Positions 51,690-61,046 of a DNA stretch of 64,000 nt are shown piece by piece; the first letter of the stretch is position 1, and each line of letters starts with the position of its first letter. The notes under the pieces are model-generated. The model had not been told where the DNA came from and did no database searches. It was given only the letters and a program-made list of their open reading frames with translations. Origin of the DNA: Terrimesophilobacter sp964651535 (GTDB taxonomy: Bacteria > Actinomycetota > Actinomycetes > Actinomycetales > Microbacteriaceae). A program made the translations under genes and the position numbers. The stretch is from positions 496,001 through 560,000 of the forward strand of contig CAZYYE010000001.1 of the NCBI GenBank assembly GCA_964651535.1, in the 5' to 3' direction.

Positions 51690-51817
51690 GGTCGCAAGTT
51701 TAGGGGGCGCATTCGAGGCGGCGGGAGTGCTCGCAGCATGCGGCGACGAGGGAGCGCACACGGCGAAACTCGCCCCGCCTCCCCGGAAAACCCGTGCTTT
51801 CCGCTTAAGGTGGCATC

Positions 51818-54800
51818 GTGTGGCGTGCCGGCAAACCTGAAGACGACTTCCTGGATGATCCAGCGGAGCATCCCAGCGACCCCACATTCGCGCACGCCCA
51901 GGTCACGTCGCCGCACGCGCTCACTCTCGGGGATCCGAGTTTCACGGCCATGAATGTCGCAGAACCCACGTGGGAAGGATGGCGGCAGGAACTTGCCGGC
52001 ATCGGTGGCACGAATCCGCTTCTGCATTTCGTGGACGGGCCGCTCACGCGAATCGAACTGGGGGCAACCCATCCGGGGGGCCTGGCGCAATTCATCACGG
52101 GCAAGACGACGCTGCTGTCGAGTCTGATCCGGGATGACATGGCGCTTCGCGCGGCGAAGCTCGCTGCGGCGGAGGTTGCGGCGAAGTCGAGGGAGCTTTC
52201 GAGCACGAGGGGAATCGACTCGGTTCATCTCGGCATCGGAATCGTCGAGTGGCAGTTCGAGGGTGCGGATTTCCGCGCGCCGATTCTGCTGCGCCCACTC
52301 GCGATCCGGCGTTACGGGAACGATTTCGAGCTGCGACTGCGTGGGGAGCCGACGCTGAATCCGGCGCTGGCAGCCGCGCTCGACGAACAGTTCCACATTT
52401 CGCTCGATGCCGCCAGTTTTGTCGCGCTCGCGCAGCACGATGGCGCGTTCAAGCCGAATTCGGTCATCGATCGCCTGCGCGGCCTCACGCAGCATCTCGA
52501 ATGGTTCAACGTGCAGCCGCGGCTCGTGGTGTCGTCCTTCGCGGATATCGCGACTGCTCTCGTCACGGATGCCGCTGATCTCGAACATCCGATCCTCGAT
52601 GCTCTCGCCGGCAACCCGAGCGCGAAGTGGGCGGTGGAGGAGAGTTTCACGGCCGCGGAAGCGCAACACCCCGACGAGCGCGCACCCGAGACCGACACGT
52701 TGCTGCTGGACGCCGACGCAGAGCAGGACGGCGTTGTGGCGCACATCGCCGCGGGGAACTCCGTCGTGGTCAAAACTCTTCCCGGCACAGGGGGAACCCA
52801 AACGATTGTGAACGCGATCGGGTGCCTTCTGCAGCAGAACAAGAGAGTGCTCGTGGTGAGTCCTCGGCCCTCGAGCCTGCAGGGGATTGTCCAAAGGTTC
52901 GGCGACATCGGGCTCGGCGGTCTGCCGGTAGCGCCCGCTTCCCTCCGGCGCGACATCATCCGGGCGATCGGCCGCAATGAGAAAGCCCAGGAGCCTCGCC
53001 TCGGCGAAGTGGACGAAGCCTTGGTCCGGCTTCGCAAGATTCTCCTCGACTACCGCACTGCGGTGTCCAACACCGACCCGGAGCTGGGTGTTTCGGTCCT
53101 GGATTGCCTGACCGAATTGTCGCGGCTTGCGCTGTTGCCGGACCCGCCGACCACGACGGCACGGCTCAGCCGCGAATCCGTGGTGCGACTCGCGCACGGT
53201 CGCGAAAAGGCGGCGGCGACGATGATTCAGGCTGCGAGCCTTGGTGAGTTTCAGTACGGGCCGGGCGATTCGGCCTGGTACGGGGCATCTTTCGCCTCGA
53301 GCGAGCAGGCCGCCAGGGCCCATGGCATTGCGAAGCAGCTCTACCACGTGGAGGTGCCGCGCCTGCTCCAGAGGGCGAACGAGCTCATCGCGGGAACGCG
53401 GATGCGGCCGTTCGAATCCATCGCCGAGCTGGGTGTGTATTTGCGCCTGCTCACGGACATCCGAGACACTCTGGACAAGTTCCTGCCCGTCGTGTTCGAA
53501 CGTTCGTTGAGCGACCTGATTTCCGCCACGAGTTCTCGCAAGGATTCCGCGCACATGTCGGCGGCGAACCGACGCCGGATGAGGCAGCTCGCGAAGGAGT
53601 ACCAGCGGCCGGGTTCGCACGTGGGAGATCTGAACGAAGCCTTGCGCCGCATCCAGCAGCAGCGATTCCTGTGGCAGCGGTTCGTCGCGGAGGGAGTGAT
53701 CCCCGAGATTCCCGTAGGCATCGCGGATGTCCAGGTTGCGCACCAGCAGGTCGTCCAGGATCTCGCCGCTCTGGATGAGCCGCTGGGGAATCAGTCCACA
53801 GCGAGCCAGCTCGCCAATTTGCGCCTCGAGGAGCTGGCGGCGAAGCTTTCCGGTCTGAGCGAAGAGTCGGATGCGCTGCACAACCTTCAGGAACGCACGG
53901 CACTCGTCTCCGGTCTGCGCGAACTCGATATCGAACCGCTGCTGTTCGATCTTTCCGCCCGGCACGTGCCCGAAGCCGACGTGGCCGCGGAATTGGAACT
54001 CGCATGGTGGCGTTCAGCGCTTGATTCCCTGCTGGAGCGCGACCGTGCTCTCCTGGGCGCGAACACCGAAGTTCTCGACCGGCTCGAGTCCGATTTCCGC
54101 ATGGTGGATGAAGCGCACGCGAGAGGCAGTGCGCAGTTGCTCGCGTGGCAGCTCGCGGAGAACTGGAGCGTCGGGCTCGTCGACTGGCCGGACGAAGCGG
54201 CAGAGCTCAAGAAGCTTTTGCGCGGCGGTTCGGTGGATTCGCGCGCACTGCAGGAGGCGGCGCCGCACTTGTCGCGTTTCGTCGCTCCCGTCTGGGTCGC
54301 GTCGCCGTATGAGGTGCCGGAGATCACCGATTCTCTGCGGTTCGACTCGGTGATTCTCGTGGATGCCGGCGCGATGACGGTCGCGGAATGCCTTGGCGCG
54401 ATCCGCAGGGGCAAGCAGATTGTCGCGTTCGGCGACCCGGTGACGCAGACTCCGTCGGCGTTCACCGTCGCGCTCGGCGACGAGTACTCGACCGAGCAGT
54501 CAGTGGAGGAGCTCGACTCACTTCACGCGGCATCCGCGCTCGCAACTCTTGCGACACTCCTTCCCACTCTCACGCTGACGCGCAGTTATCGCGCCGGCGG
54601 CGAGGATCTCGCGGAGCTCGTGAATCGCCGGTTTTACGCCGGACGCATCGAGTCCCTTCCCTGGGCGGGGAGTTTTCTCGGGCACGGCAGCATCCGCATC
54701 GACCACGTGGAGAACGGCACGGGGATGCCGGACGAATCCACGGGCGCGGTGGAAAGCGTGGACGCCGAGGTCGACCGCGTCGTCGAGTTGGTGCTCGACC

Positions 54801-55576
54801 ACGCTTCGAGCCGCCCGCAGGAGTCCCTCATGGTCATCACCGCGAGTCCGCGGCATGCCGTGCGGGTGCAGCAGGCCGTGCTGCTCGCCCTCACGACGCG
54901 GCCCGACCTGCACGAGTTCGTTCTCGGCGATCGCGCGGAACCGTTCACTGTCGCCACGATCGAGGAGGCGGTCGCGGAAAGCCGTGACCGGGTCATTTTC
55001 TCGATCGGCTACGGGCGCACTCCCCACGGTAGGGTGCTCAGCGACTTTGGCGCCCTTGGCCGGCCGGGCGGCGAGCGGATGCTTGCGGCGGCGATGACGC
55101 GCGCGCGTCGCGCCATGGTGATCGTTACGTGCTTTGAGGCATCCGACATCGACGAGGACCGCATGCGGTTCGGCGCGGTGGCGCTCGCGGAGATCCTCAC
55201 CGATGTCACGGCGCGCACGCGCGTCGAGGCGGTTCCGGATGACAGCGACCCGATGCTCGTCGATCTCGCGCGCAGGCTGGAGGCGCGAGGGTTGCGCGTT
55301 GCGCTCGGGCACCACGGGAAACTCGGCCTGGTCACGAGCAACCGGGGCATGTGCCTCACGATCGAGACGGACACCGTGCTGCAGGGTTCGAGCATGCGCG
55401 AGGCGCTTCGGCTCCGGCCGGAGCTGCTTCGCCGCCTGGGGTGGCACTATCTTCGCGTGTACGCATTCGAGTTGTTCAGCGATCCGGACGCGGTCGCCGA
55501 TCGGGTCGTGCACATGCTGGGTGTTGAGCAGGCGCCGAAAACAGAACCGATTCCCATCGGTGGCGCCCACGGTTAG
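51818..55576 (+). CDS. Large superfamily 1 helicase-like protein with degenerate ATP site and C-terminal nuclease-like domain
   Basis: A 1252-residue protein. Residues about 305-345 and 840-1120 have the layout of a superfamily 1 DNA/RNA helicase of the DUF4011/UPF1-like type, with a helical insert between. The Walker A is PGTGGTQ (322-328), so the usual Lys is Gly. Walker B reads VILVDAGAM (about 845-853), lacking the DE pair. GDPVTQTP and a late TMTRARRAMVIVT block remain. The last 110 residues (RRLEARGLRVALGHHGKLG, later CLTIETDTVLQGSSMREA and GWHYLRVYAFELF) look like a PD-(D/E)XK fold of the MTES_1575 type. ATP hydrolysis is doubtful. GTG start with AAGGTGG upstream. Confidence 0.82.
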   Translation: MWRAGKPEDDFLDDPAEHPSDPTFAHAQVTSPHALTLGDPSFTAMNVAEPTWEGWRQELAGIGGTNPLLHFVDGPLTRIELGATHPGGLAQFITGKTTLLSSLIRDDMALRAAKLAAAEVAAKSRELSSTRGIDSVHLGIGIVEWQFEGADFRAPILLRPLAIRRYGNDFELRLRGEPTLNPALAAALDEQFHISLDAASFVALAQHDGAFKPNSVIDRLRGLTQHLEWFNVQPRLVVSSFADIATALVTDAADLEHPILDALAGNPSAKWAVEESFTAAEAQHPDERAPETDTLLLDADAEQDGVVAHIAAGNSVVVKTLPGTGGTQTIVNAIGCLLQQNKRVLVVSPRPSSLQGIVQRFGDIGLGGLPVAPASLRRDIIRAIGRNEKAQEPRLGEVDEALVRLRKILLDYRTAVSNTDPELGVSVLDCLTELSRLALLPDPPTTTARLSRESVVRLAHGREKAAATMIQAASLGEFQYGPGDSAWYGASFASSEQAARAHGIAKQLYHVEVPRLLQRANELIAGTRMRPFESIAELGVYLRLLTDIRDTLDKFLPVVFERSLSDLISATSSRKDSAHMSAANRRRMRQLAKEYQRPGSHVGDLNEALRRIQQQRFLWQRFVAEGVIPEIPVGIADVQVAHQQVVQDLAALDEPLGNQSTASQLANLRLEELAAKLSGLSEESDALHNLQERTALVSGLRELDIEPLLFDLSARHVPEADVAAELELAWWRSALDSLLERDRALLGANTEVLDRLESDFRMVDEAHARGSAQLLAWQLAENWSVGLVDWPDEAAELKKLLRGGSVDSRALQEAAPHLSRFVAPVWVASPYEVPEITDSLRFDSVILVDAGAMTVAECLGAIRRGKQIVAFGDPVTQTPSAFTVALGDEYSTEQSVEELDSLHAASALATLATLLPTLTLTRSYRAGGEDLAELVNRRFYAGRIESLPWAGSFLGHGSIRIDHVENGTGMPDESTGAVESVDAEVDRVVELVLDHASSRPQESLMVITASPRHAVRVQQAVLLALTTRPDLHEFVLGDRAEPFTVATIEEAVAESRDRVIFSIGYGRTPHGRVLSDFGALGRPGGERMLAAAMTRARRAMVIVTCFEASDIDEDRMRFGAVALAEILTDVTARTRVEAVPDDSDPMLVDLARRLEARGLRVALGHHGKLGLVTSNRGMCLTIETDTVLQGSSMREALRLRPELLRRLGWHYLRVYAFELFSDPDAVADRVVHMLGVEQAPKTEPIPIGGAHG

Positions 55577-55580
55577 CGCG

Positions 55581-55799
55581 ATGGATTCGCAGCACACTGG
55601 TCAGGGCCAATCCGACGAGGCGGACGGCACGGCCAGCGGGGAAGATCGGGAAGGGAAACCGGGGCGCAGGAAGGATCGGCGCGTTTCGACGCGGGCAGTT
55701 CCCGGCAGTGATCCGAGTCCGCAACCCGAGCCGCGTCGTCACGCCGACAACGAGAACGACGATCGGTTGAAGGCCGACAAGCCGCCGCACTGGGGTTGA
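55581..55799 (+). CDS. 72-residue highly charged small protein
   Basis: A short frame 4 bp after the helicase-like gene, rich in Asp, Glu, Arg, Gly and Pro, without hydrophobic core, so probably disordered. It ends DRLKADKPPHWG, a motif-like end that I have the impression of having seen in small proteins of related bacteria. No strong ribosome site, so translation would be coupled to the upstream gene. Confidence 0.6.
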   Translation: MDSQHTGQGQSDEADGTASGEDREGKPGRRKDRRVSTRAVPGSDPSPQPEPRRHADNENDDRLKADKPPHWG

Positions 55800-55883
55800 T
55801 CGACGAGCGGGACAGCCACCACTAACCTAGCCGAGATAGATAATAGACTGGCGTATATCGTCAAGGGGCAGTAAGCTCGTCCC

Positions 55884-56462
55884 ATGCCCGAATCGCACGC
55901 TGCGCATCGTTCGACACCTGATCCGCTCATCGACCCCCGTGTGATCGACCCCCATCAGGTGCTGATCAACCGAAACGCCATGAGCGAGTCAGACATGGAG
56001 GATGCCGTCGCCGTGCTCGCCGCCGTGCGGCGGTGGCGGGAAGCGGAACAGCGGATGAACGATGAATCGCGGCACTCCATGAAACTTGGCGACAACGACA
56101 TGAGGGCAATGCGGTTCATCATCGTCTCCACAAATCAGGGAAAGGCCGTAACTCCGGGAATGATCGCCGACCACCTCAGAATTTCCACCGCTTCGACGAC
56201 GAAGCTCATCGATCGGCTCGAAGCGGCAGGTCACGTCGCGCGCGCGCCGCACCCGCATGACCGAAGGGCCATGGTGATCACCGTAAGTCCCGCGGCTCAC
56301 GCCGAAGTAGAGGAGAAGGTTGGCCGCCTGCACGCCAAGCGATTCGAGGTTGCGGCCCAGTTGACCGCAAGCGAGAAGGACATCGTGATCCGCTTCCTGG
56401 ATGCACTGTCCGCCACGGCACCCTCCGCCACGGCACCCTCCGACACGGCGGCGACCGAGTGA
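55884..56462 (+). CDS. MarR-family transcriptional regulator
   Basis: A 192-residue winged helix protein. The DNA-binding region spans residues about 75-140: TPGMIADHLRISTASTTKLI with DRLEAAGHVARAPHPHDRR, the beta-wing. A 15-bp tandem repeat (from 56409, two full units and a partial third) adds SATAPSATAPSDTA at the C-terminus. Its stop overlaps the start of an MMPL transporter gene, so it likely controls that exporter. The region 55800-55883 is AT-richer and should hold the promoter and its operator. Confidence 0.9.
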   Translation: MPESHAAHRSTPDPLIDPRVIDPHQVLINRNAMSESDMEDAVAVLAAVRRWREAEQRMNDESRHSMKLGDNDMRAMRFIIVSTNQGKAVTPGMIADHLRISTASTTKLIDRLEAAGHVARAPHPHDRRAMVITVSPAAHAEVEEKVGRLHAKRFEVAAQLTASEKDIVIRFLDALSATAPSATAPSDTAATE

Positions 56463-58666
56463 TGGCACGCAACAACGCGAGCGGCACCCGCACCGCGCCC
56501 CGCGCACCTCGGCGGTGGGTGCGCATCCTGCTGCCGTCGATCCTGCTGCTCGTCTGGGTTGCGGCGGCCGCGGTAGGCGGGCCGACGTTCGGCAAACTTT
56601 CCTCCGTCTCGAGCAACGACCAGGCGTCGTTCCTCCCTGCGAGCGCGGAGTCGACGGTCGCTATCGACTGGCAGAAGAAGTTCTTTGACTCCGGATCAAT
56701 TCCCGCCGTCGTCATCATCGTCTCCGACACGCAAATAGAAAGATCCCAACTTGGAGAGTTCGCGGACCTCGGTACGCGGCTCGGTGCGGTGGATGGCATC
56801 CAGGAGCCGGAATCCGGTCAGTCGACATCGGTGGCGGGGCCGATCCCGTCCGACGACGGATACGCGATCGAGTTCATCGTGCCGATTTCGGAAGATGCGG
56901 GGTTGCGGGATGCCGTGTCCGGCCTGCGCGCCGTGCTGGCCGACGAGCTGCCGGCAGGGATGACCGGCTATGTCACCGGCCCCGCCGGACTCACCGCCGA
57001 CCTCGTGAACGCGTTCGGCGGGATCGACGGCCTGCTATTGCTCGTCGCCGCGGGCGCGGTTTTCATCATTCTGCTGCTCGTGTACCGATCCATCGTGCTG
57101 CCCATCCTCGTGCTCCTCACGTCCGTGTTCGCATTGTGCGCCGCGATTCTCGTGGTGTACGCGTTCGCGAGTTGGGGCTGGATCTCGTTGAGCGGGCAGA
57201 GCCAGGGAATCCTGTCGATCCTCGTAATCGGTGCGGCGACCGACTATTCGCTCCTGCTCGTCGCGCGGTACAAGGAAGCACTCCAGCACGTCGAGTCGCG
57301 ATGGTCGGCGATTCTCGTCGCCTGGCGTGCCGCTTGGGAGCCCATCGTCGCCTCGGGCGCCACCGTGATTATCGCGCTGCTGTGCCTGCTGTTCTCCGAC
57401 CTCAATTCGAACCGGAGCCTCGGCCCGATCGCGGCGATCGGGATCGTGTTTTCACTCCTCGCCGTGCTCTCGTTCCTCCCGGCGGTCCTGGCGATCTTCG
57501 GGCGCGCCGCGTTTTGGCCGATTCGCCCCAAACTCAAGGCTGCGAGCGAACGAGTCGAGGAGTCACGCAGTGCGGACGGTTCCGCGGAGCTTCGCGGACT
57601 TGCCGGCGTGACGGGCGTGTGGAAGCGGATCGGCACGCTCGTTGCGCGCAGGCCGCGCCTGACGTGGATCCTCGCTCTGGCCGTTCTCGTCGCAGGGGGG
57701 CTCGGCACCGTTCAACTTCAGGCCAATGGCGTGCCCCAGACCGACCTCGTGCTTACCGCGACGGATTCGGTGGCGGGTCAGGATGCGCTTGCTGAACACT
57801 TCGATGCCGGGTCGGGAAGCCCCGTCGTGGTCGTCACCAAGGAGGGGAGCGCGTCGGCGATCGTTTCCGCCCTCGAACGCACCGCCGGCGTCGGGTCTGC
57901 TTCGGTTTTCGCCGGCAACGTGCGGCCGAGCCTGGACCCGAACGCTCCCGCGCCGGATCCGGTGATTCGCGATGGGCGGGTTCTCGTGAACGCCGTGCTC
58001 GACTATGAGGCAGACTCCGATGAGGCGGAAGCGTTGGTTCGTCAGTTACGCGCCGATCTTGTCAACCTGGACGACACCGTGCTGGTGGGCGGAGTGACGG
58101 CCATCGCGCTCGACACCAATGACACGGCACAGGCCGACCTCGTGAAGATCATCCCCATCGTCCTCCTCGTGATCCTGCTCATCCTCATGGTGTTGCTGCG
58201 TTCGATCGTCGCGCCCATCCTGCTCATTGGGAGCGTCGTGGTCTCCTACGCGACGGCCCTCGGCGTCTCGGCAATCGTGTTCAATCACGTTCTCGGGTTT
58301 CCCGGGGCGGATGCGGCGGTGCCGTTGTTCGGTTTCGTCTTCCTCGTCGCGCTCGGGGTGGATTACAACATCTTCCTCATGACTCGCGTGCGGGAGGAGT
58401 CTCTGCGGCTCGGAACGCGGGCCGGCATTCTGCGGGGCCTCGGCAAAACCGGCAGCGTCATCACATCGGCGGGAATCGTGCTCGCGGCGACGTTCGCGGC
58501 GCTCGCCGTCATCCCGATCCTGTTCCTCGTGCAGATCGCGTTCATCGTCGCGTTCGGTGTGCTCGTCGACACGATCGTCGTGCGCTCGCTCCTCGTGCCG
58601 GCGCTCTCCTACGACATCGGCAAGGCGATCTGGTGGCCATCGCGGCTCTCCAGAATGGCGGAGTGA
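56462..58666 (+). CDS. MMPL-family (RND superfamily) transporter
   Basis: A 734-residue protein with two repeats of one helix, a large outside domain and five helices. GAATDYSLLLVARYKEAL and ALGVDYNIFLMTRVREE are the paired proton-relay motifs. Such proteins export lipids or drugs in actinobacteria. It starts in a TGATG overlap with the MarR gene (a GTG 3 bp earlier is possible). Confidence 0.92.
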   Translation: MARNNASGTRTAPRAPRRWVRILLPSILLLVWVAAAAVGGPTFGKLSSVSSNDQASFLPASAESTVAIDWQKKFFDSGSIPAVVIIVSDTQIERSQLGEFADLGTRLGAVDGIQEPESGQSTSVAGPIPSDDGYAIEFIVPISEDAGLRDAVSGLRAVLADELPAGMTGYVTGPAGLTADLVNAFGGIDGLLLLVAAGAVFIILLLVYRSIVLPILVLLTSVFALCAAILVVYAFASWGWISLSGQSQGILSILVIGAATDYSLLLVARYKEALQHVESRWSAILVAWRAAWEPIVASGATVIIALLCLLFSDLNSNRSLGPIAAIGIVFSLLAVLSFLPAVLAIFGRAAFWPIRPKLKAASERVEESRSADGSAELRGLAGVTGVWKRIGTLVARRPRLTWILALAVLVAGGLGTVQLQANGVPQTDLVLTATDSVAGQDALAEHFDAGSGSPVVVVTKEGSASAIVSALERTAGVGSASVFAGNVRPSLDPNAPAPDPVIRDGRVLVNAVLDYEADSDEAEALVRQLRADLVNLDDTVLVGGVTAIALDTNDTAQADLVKIIPIVLLVILLILMVLLRSIVAPILLIGSVVVSYATALGVSAIVFNHVLGFPGADAAVPLFGFVFLVALGVDYNIFLMTRVREESLRLGTRAGILRGLGKTGSVITSAGIVLAATFAALAVIPILFLVQIAFIVAFGVLVDTIVVRSLLVPALSYDIGKAIWWPSRLSRMAE

Positions 58667-58672
58667 CCTCGC

Positions 58673-59104
58673 CTAATTCGTGCGCGTGCCGTCCGTCGCG
58701 GATTTCGACAGCAGGTCGCGGATCTCGGTGAGCAGTTGGAGCTCGGTTGGCGGCACTTCTGCTTCCGGGGCGCCTGCTTTGCGTTTCTCCTCCGCGCGAG
58801 CCTTCATCTTGTTGATCGGCAGAACGAGCGCGAAGTACACGGCCGCTGCGACGAGCACGAATTGGATGACTGCCGCGAGAACCGCCCCGAAGAGGATTTC
58901 GGCACTTCCCCCCGACAAGGTAGGGATCGACACGATCCAGGCCTTGTCGAGGTTTTCCGCATTGAACAGGGCGCCGAGCGCTGGATTGAATATCCCGGTC
59001 ACGAGCGCGTTCACGATCGCGGTGAACGCAGCTCCGATGACGACCGCGACAGCGAGGTCGATGACATTGCCCCGCATGATGAATTGCTTGAAGCCAGTGA
59101 ACAT
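58673..59104 (-). CDS. mscL: Large-conductance mechanosensitive channel
   Basis: A 143-residue MscL. FKQFIMRGNVIDLAVAVVIGAAFTAIVNALV is the pore helix, IQFVLVAAAVYFALVLPIN the second helix, followed by a charged helix bundle. It opens at high membrane tension to release solutes. 6 bp after the convergent MMPL stop. Confidence 0.96.
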   Translation of the reverse strand: MFTGFKQFIMRGNVIDLAVAVVIGAAFTAIVNALVTGIFNPALGALFNAENLDKAWIVSIPTLSGGSAEILFGAVLAAVIQFVLVAAAVYFALVLPINKMKARAEEKRKAGAPEAEVPPTELQLLTEIRDLLSKSATDGTRTN

Positions 59105-59131
59105 GGCGGTGGTTTCCTTCCCTTGCTGGTG

Positions 59132-59512
59132 TTAGGAGGCAGTGCCTCCGGCTGCGGGCTTTCCGGAGCCAGAGCCTTTGCCGGAGGTCGAGGCGGACCT
59201 CCCCTTGGACGCGGAGGAGGGCTTGTCGGGTTTGGATTCGGACTTGGATTCGGACTTCGATTCGGACTTCGATTCGGATTTGGAGTCCGATTTCGACTCG
59301 CCGCCGCCTTTCCCGGACTTCTCACTCTCCGGCTTCGCGCGAGAGTCGGTGCGGTAAAAACCCGAACCGGTGAAGGTGATGCCGACGGCGCTGAAAATCT
59401 TCCGCAGGGAGCCGCCGCATGCGGGGCAAATGGTGAGGCTCGCATCCGTGAAGGACTGGTGGATGTCGAACGCTTCGCCGCACGCCGTGCAGCGGTAGGA
59501 ATATGTGGGCAC
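59132..59512 (-). CDS. FmdB-type zinc ribbon protein with repetitive tail
   Basis: A 126-residue protein. The N-terminal zinc ribbon YSYRCTACGEAFDIHQS plus CPACGGSLRKIFSAVG is the FmdB family. GTG at 59512. From residue 65 the tail is a Ser/Lys/Glu repeat (SKSESKSE) encoded by a 12-bp period near 59234-59300, then Gly/Ser-rich. FmdB proteins have been called regulators but are poorly defined. Confidence 0.9.
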   Translation of the reverse strand: MPTYSYRCTACGEAFDIHQSFTDASLTICPACGGSLRKIFSAVGITFTGSGFYRTDSRAKPESEKSGKGGGESKSDSKSESKSESKSESKSESKPDKPSSASKGRSASTSGKGSGSGKPAAGGTAS

Positions 59513-59520
59513 TGGGTTCC

Positions 59521-60111
59521 TTAGTCGGCGATTCCGGGAAAACTCGTGATGCCCTCCGGCGTGACGACGCCGTTGACCCGCTTGTCGTGAAGTTCGGTGG
59601 GTACTGCCCCGACGAGTTCTCCCTCGAAGATCACCGCGAACACGGGTGGGCATTTCTCCATGGAACCGAGCGTCCGATCGAAGTAGCCGCGTCCCCAGCC
59701 GAGGCGCATTCCGGAACGGTCGACGGCTGCGGCGGGCACGAGAATGAGGTCGACATCGTTGATGGCGATCGGCCCGAGCAGTTCGCCGACCGGCTCCGGC
59801 ATTCCGTGCAGGCCTTCCTGCTCCGCATCGCTCAAGACCGCCCAGTCCAGCAATCCGTCATCCCGGCTCACCGGCAGAAGCACCCGGATGTCGTGGTCCT
59901 GCGCCCAGGTGAGGAACGGCCGGATGTTCGGCTCATCCTGCGCCGGCAGGTAGGCCGCGATGTAATGGGCATCAAGATCGGTTACGAGGTCGATGAGGTT
60001 CTGCGTGAACGCTGCCGTCGCCCCGTCACGTTCGGACGCCGTCATCGTTCGCCGCCGGCCGCGGAGTTCAGCCCTCAGCGCGCGCTTTTGGTGGCTCTCG
60101 TCACCGCTCAT
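59521..60111 (-). CDS. 5-formyltetrahydrofolate cyclo-ligase
   Basis: A 196-residue enzyme. The signature MRLGWGRGYFDRTLG and LVPAAAVDRSG are conserved, and RAELRGRRR is the N-terminal ATP-site block. It turns 5-formyl-THF into 5,10-methenyl-THF using ATP. Divergent from galU across 39 bp; FmdB follows after 8 bp on the same strand. Confidence 0.94.
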   Translation of the reverse strand: MSGDESHQKRALRAELRGRRRTMTASERDGATAAFTQNLIDLVTDLDAHYIAAYLPAQDEPNIRPFLTWAQDHDIRVLLPVSRDDGLLDWAVLSDAEQEGLHGMPEPVGELLGPIAINDVDLILVPAAAVDRSGMRLGWGRGYFDRTLGSMEKCPPVFAVIFEGELVGAVPTELHDKRVNGVVTPEGITSFPGIAD

Positions 60112-60150
60112 ACAGCCAGTTTACGGTGGGCGGACGGGTAACCTTGCCCC

Positions 60151-61044
60151 ATGGCGTCTCGCATCACGAAAGCAGTCATCCCGGCGGCAGGGCTCGGCAC
60201 GCGCTTCCTGCCGGCCACCAAGGCGATGCCGAAGGAGATGCTCCCGGTCGTCGACAAGCCGGCCATCCAGTACGTCGTGGAGGAGGCCGTCGCCGCCGGC
60301 CTCACCGATGTCCTCATGATCACCGGGCGCAACAAGAGCGCGCTCGAGAACCATTTCGACCGCGTCGGAGAACTTGAGGCGGCCCTTCTGCGCAAGGGCG
60401 ACAGCGATCGGCTGGAGAAGGTCAACTTCTCCACCGATCTCGCGGAAGTGCATTACTTGCGGCAGGGTGACCCGCTCGGCCTGGGCCACGCCGTGCTCCG
60501 CGCGCGCATGCACGTGGGCAGTGAGCCGTTCGCCGTTCTTCTGGGCGACGACCTCATAGACGAAAGGGACCCCCTGCTGACCCGGATGCTGCAGGTGCAG
60601 GAGGAGCGCAATGCCTCCGTCATTGCGCTGCTGGAGGTCGATCCCGCCATGGCGCACTTGTACGGAATCGCGACGGTCGAGGGCACGGACACGGACGACG
60701 TCGTGCGCGTCACGGGTCTTGTGGAGAAACCCGCCGAGGGGACGGAGCTGTCCAGCCTCGCGATCATCGGGAGATATGTTCTGCGCCCGGAAGTTTTCGA
60801 CATTCTGGAAGAGACGAAGCCCGGCAAGGGCGGCGAAATCCAGTTGACGGATGCGCTGCAGGAGCTCGCAGCGGATGCGTCGATCGCGGGGGGCGTCTAC
60901 GGCGTCGTGTTCCGGGGCCGTCGATACGACACGGGGGACCGGCTCGACTACATCAAGGCGATCGTGCAGCTCGCGGTCGAGCGCGACGATCTCGGCCCGG
61001 AGCTCCGGCCGTGGCTCAAGGATTTCGCGAGCGGTTTGGATTGA
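60151..61044 (+). CDS. galU: UTP-glucose-1-phosphate uridylyltransferase
   Basis: A 297-residue nucleotidyltransferase. AAGLGTRFLPATKAMPKEML (residues about 12-31), VVDKPAIQYVVEEA, LVEKP and KGGEIQLTDAL are the GalU motifs. It makes UDP-glucose for cell wall and glycolipid synthesis. ATG at 60151. Followed by a RimJ-type acetyltransferase 2 bp downstream. Confidence 0.96.
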   Translation: MASRITKAVIPAAGLGTRFLPATKAMPKEMLPVVDKPAIQYVVEEAVAAGLTDVLMITGRNKSALENHFDRVGELEAALLRKGDSDRLEKVNFSTDLAEVHYLRQGDPLGLGHAVLRARMHVGSEPFAVLLGDDLIDERDPLLTRMLQVQEERNASVIALLEVDPAMAHLYGIATVEGTDTDDVVRVTGLVEKPAEGTELSSLAIIGRYVLRPEVFDILEETKPGKGGEIQLTDALQELAADASIAGGVYGVVFRGRRYDTGDRLDYIKAIVQLAVERDDLGPELRPWLKDFASGLD

Positions 61045-61046
61045 CG

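Noticed and set aside
51404..53965. 853-codon open frame on the minus strand
   Set aside because: It mirrors the start of the helicase-like gene and part of the coiled-coil gene, and its composition is typical of a GC-rich shadow frame.
59234..59300. Short regular repeat that might suggest a CRISPR array
   Set aside because: Period is 12 bp with no spacers and it encodes the Ser/Lys/Glu tail of FmdB.
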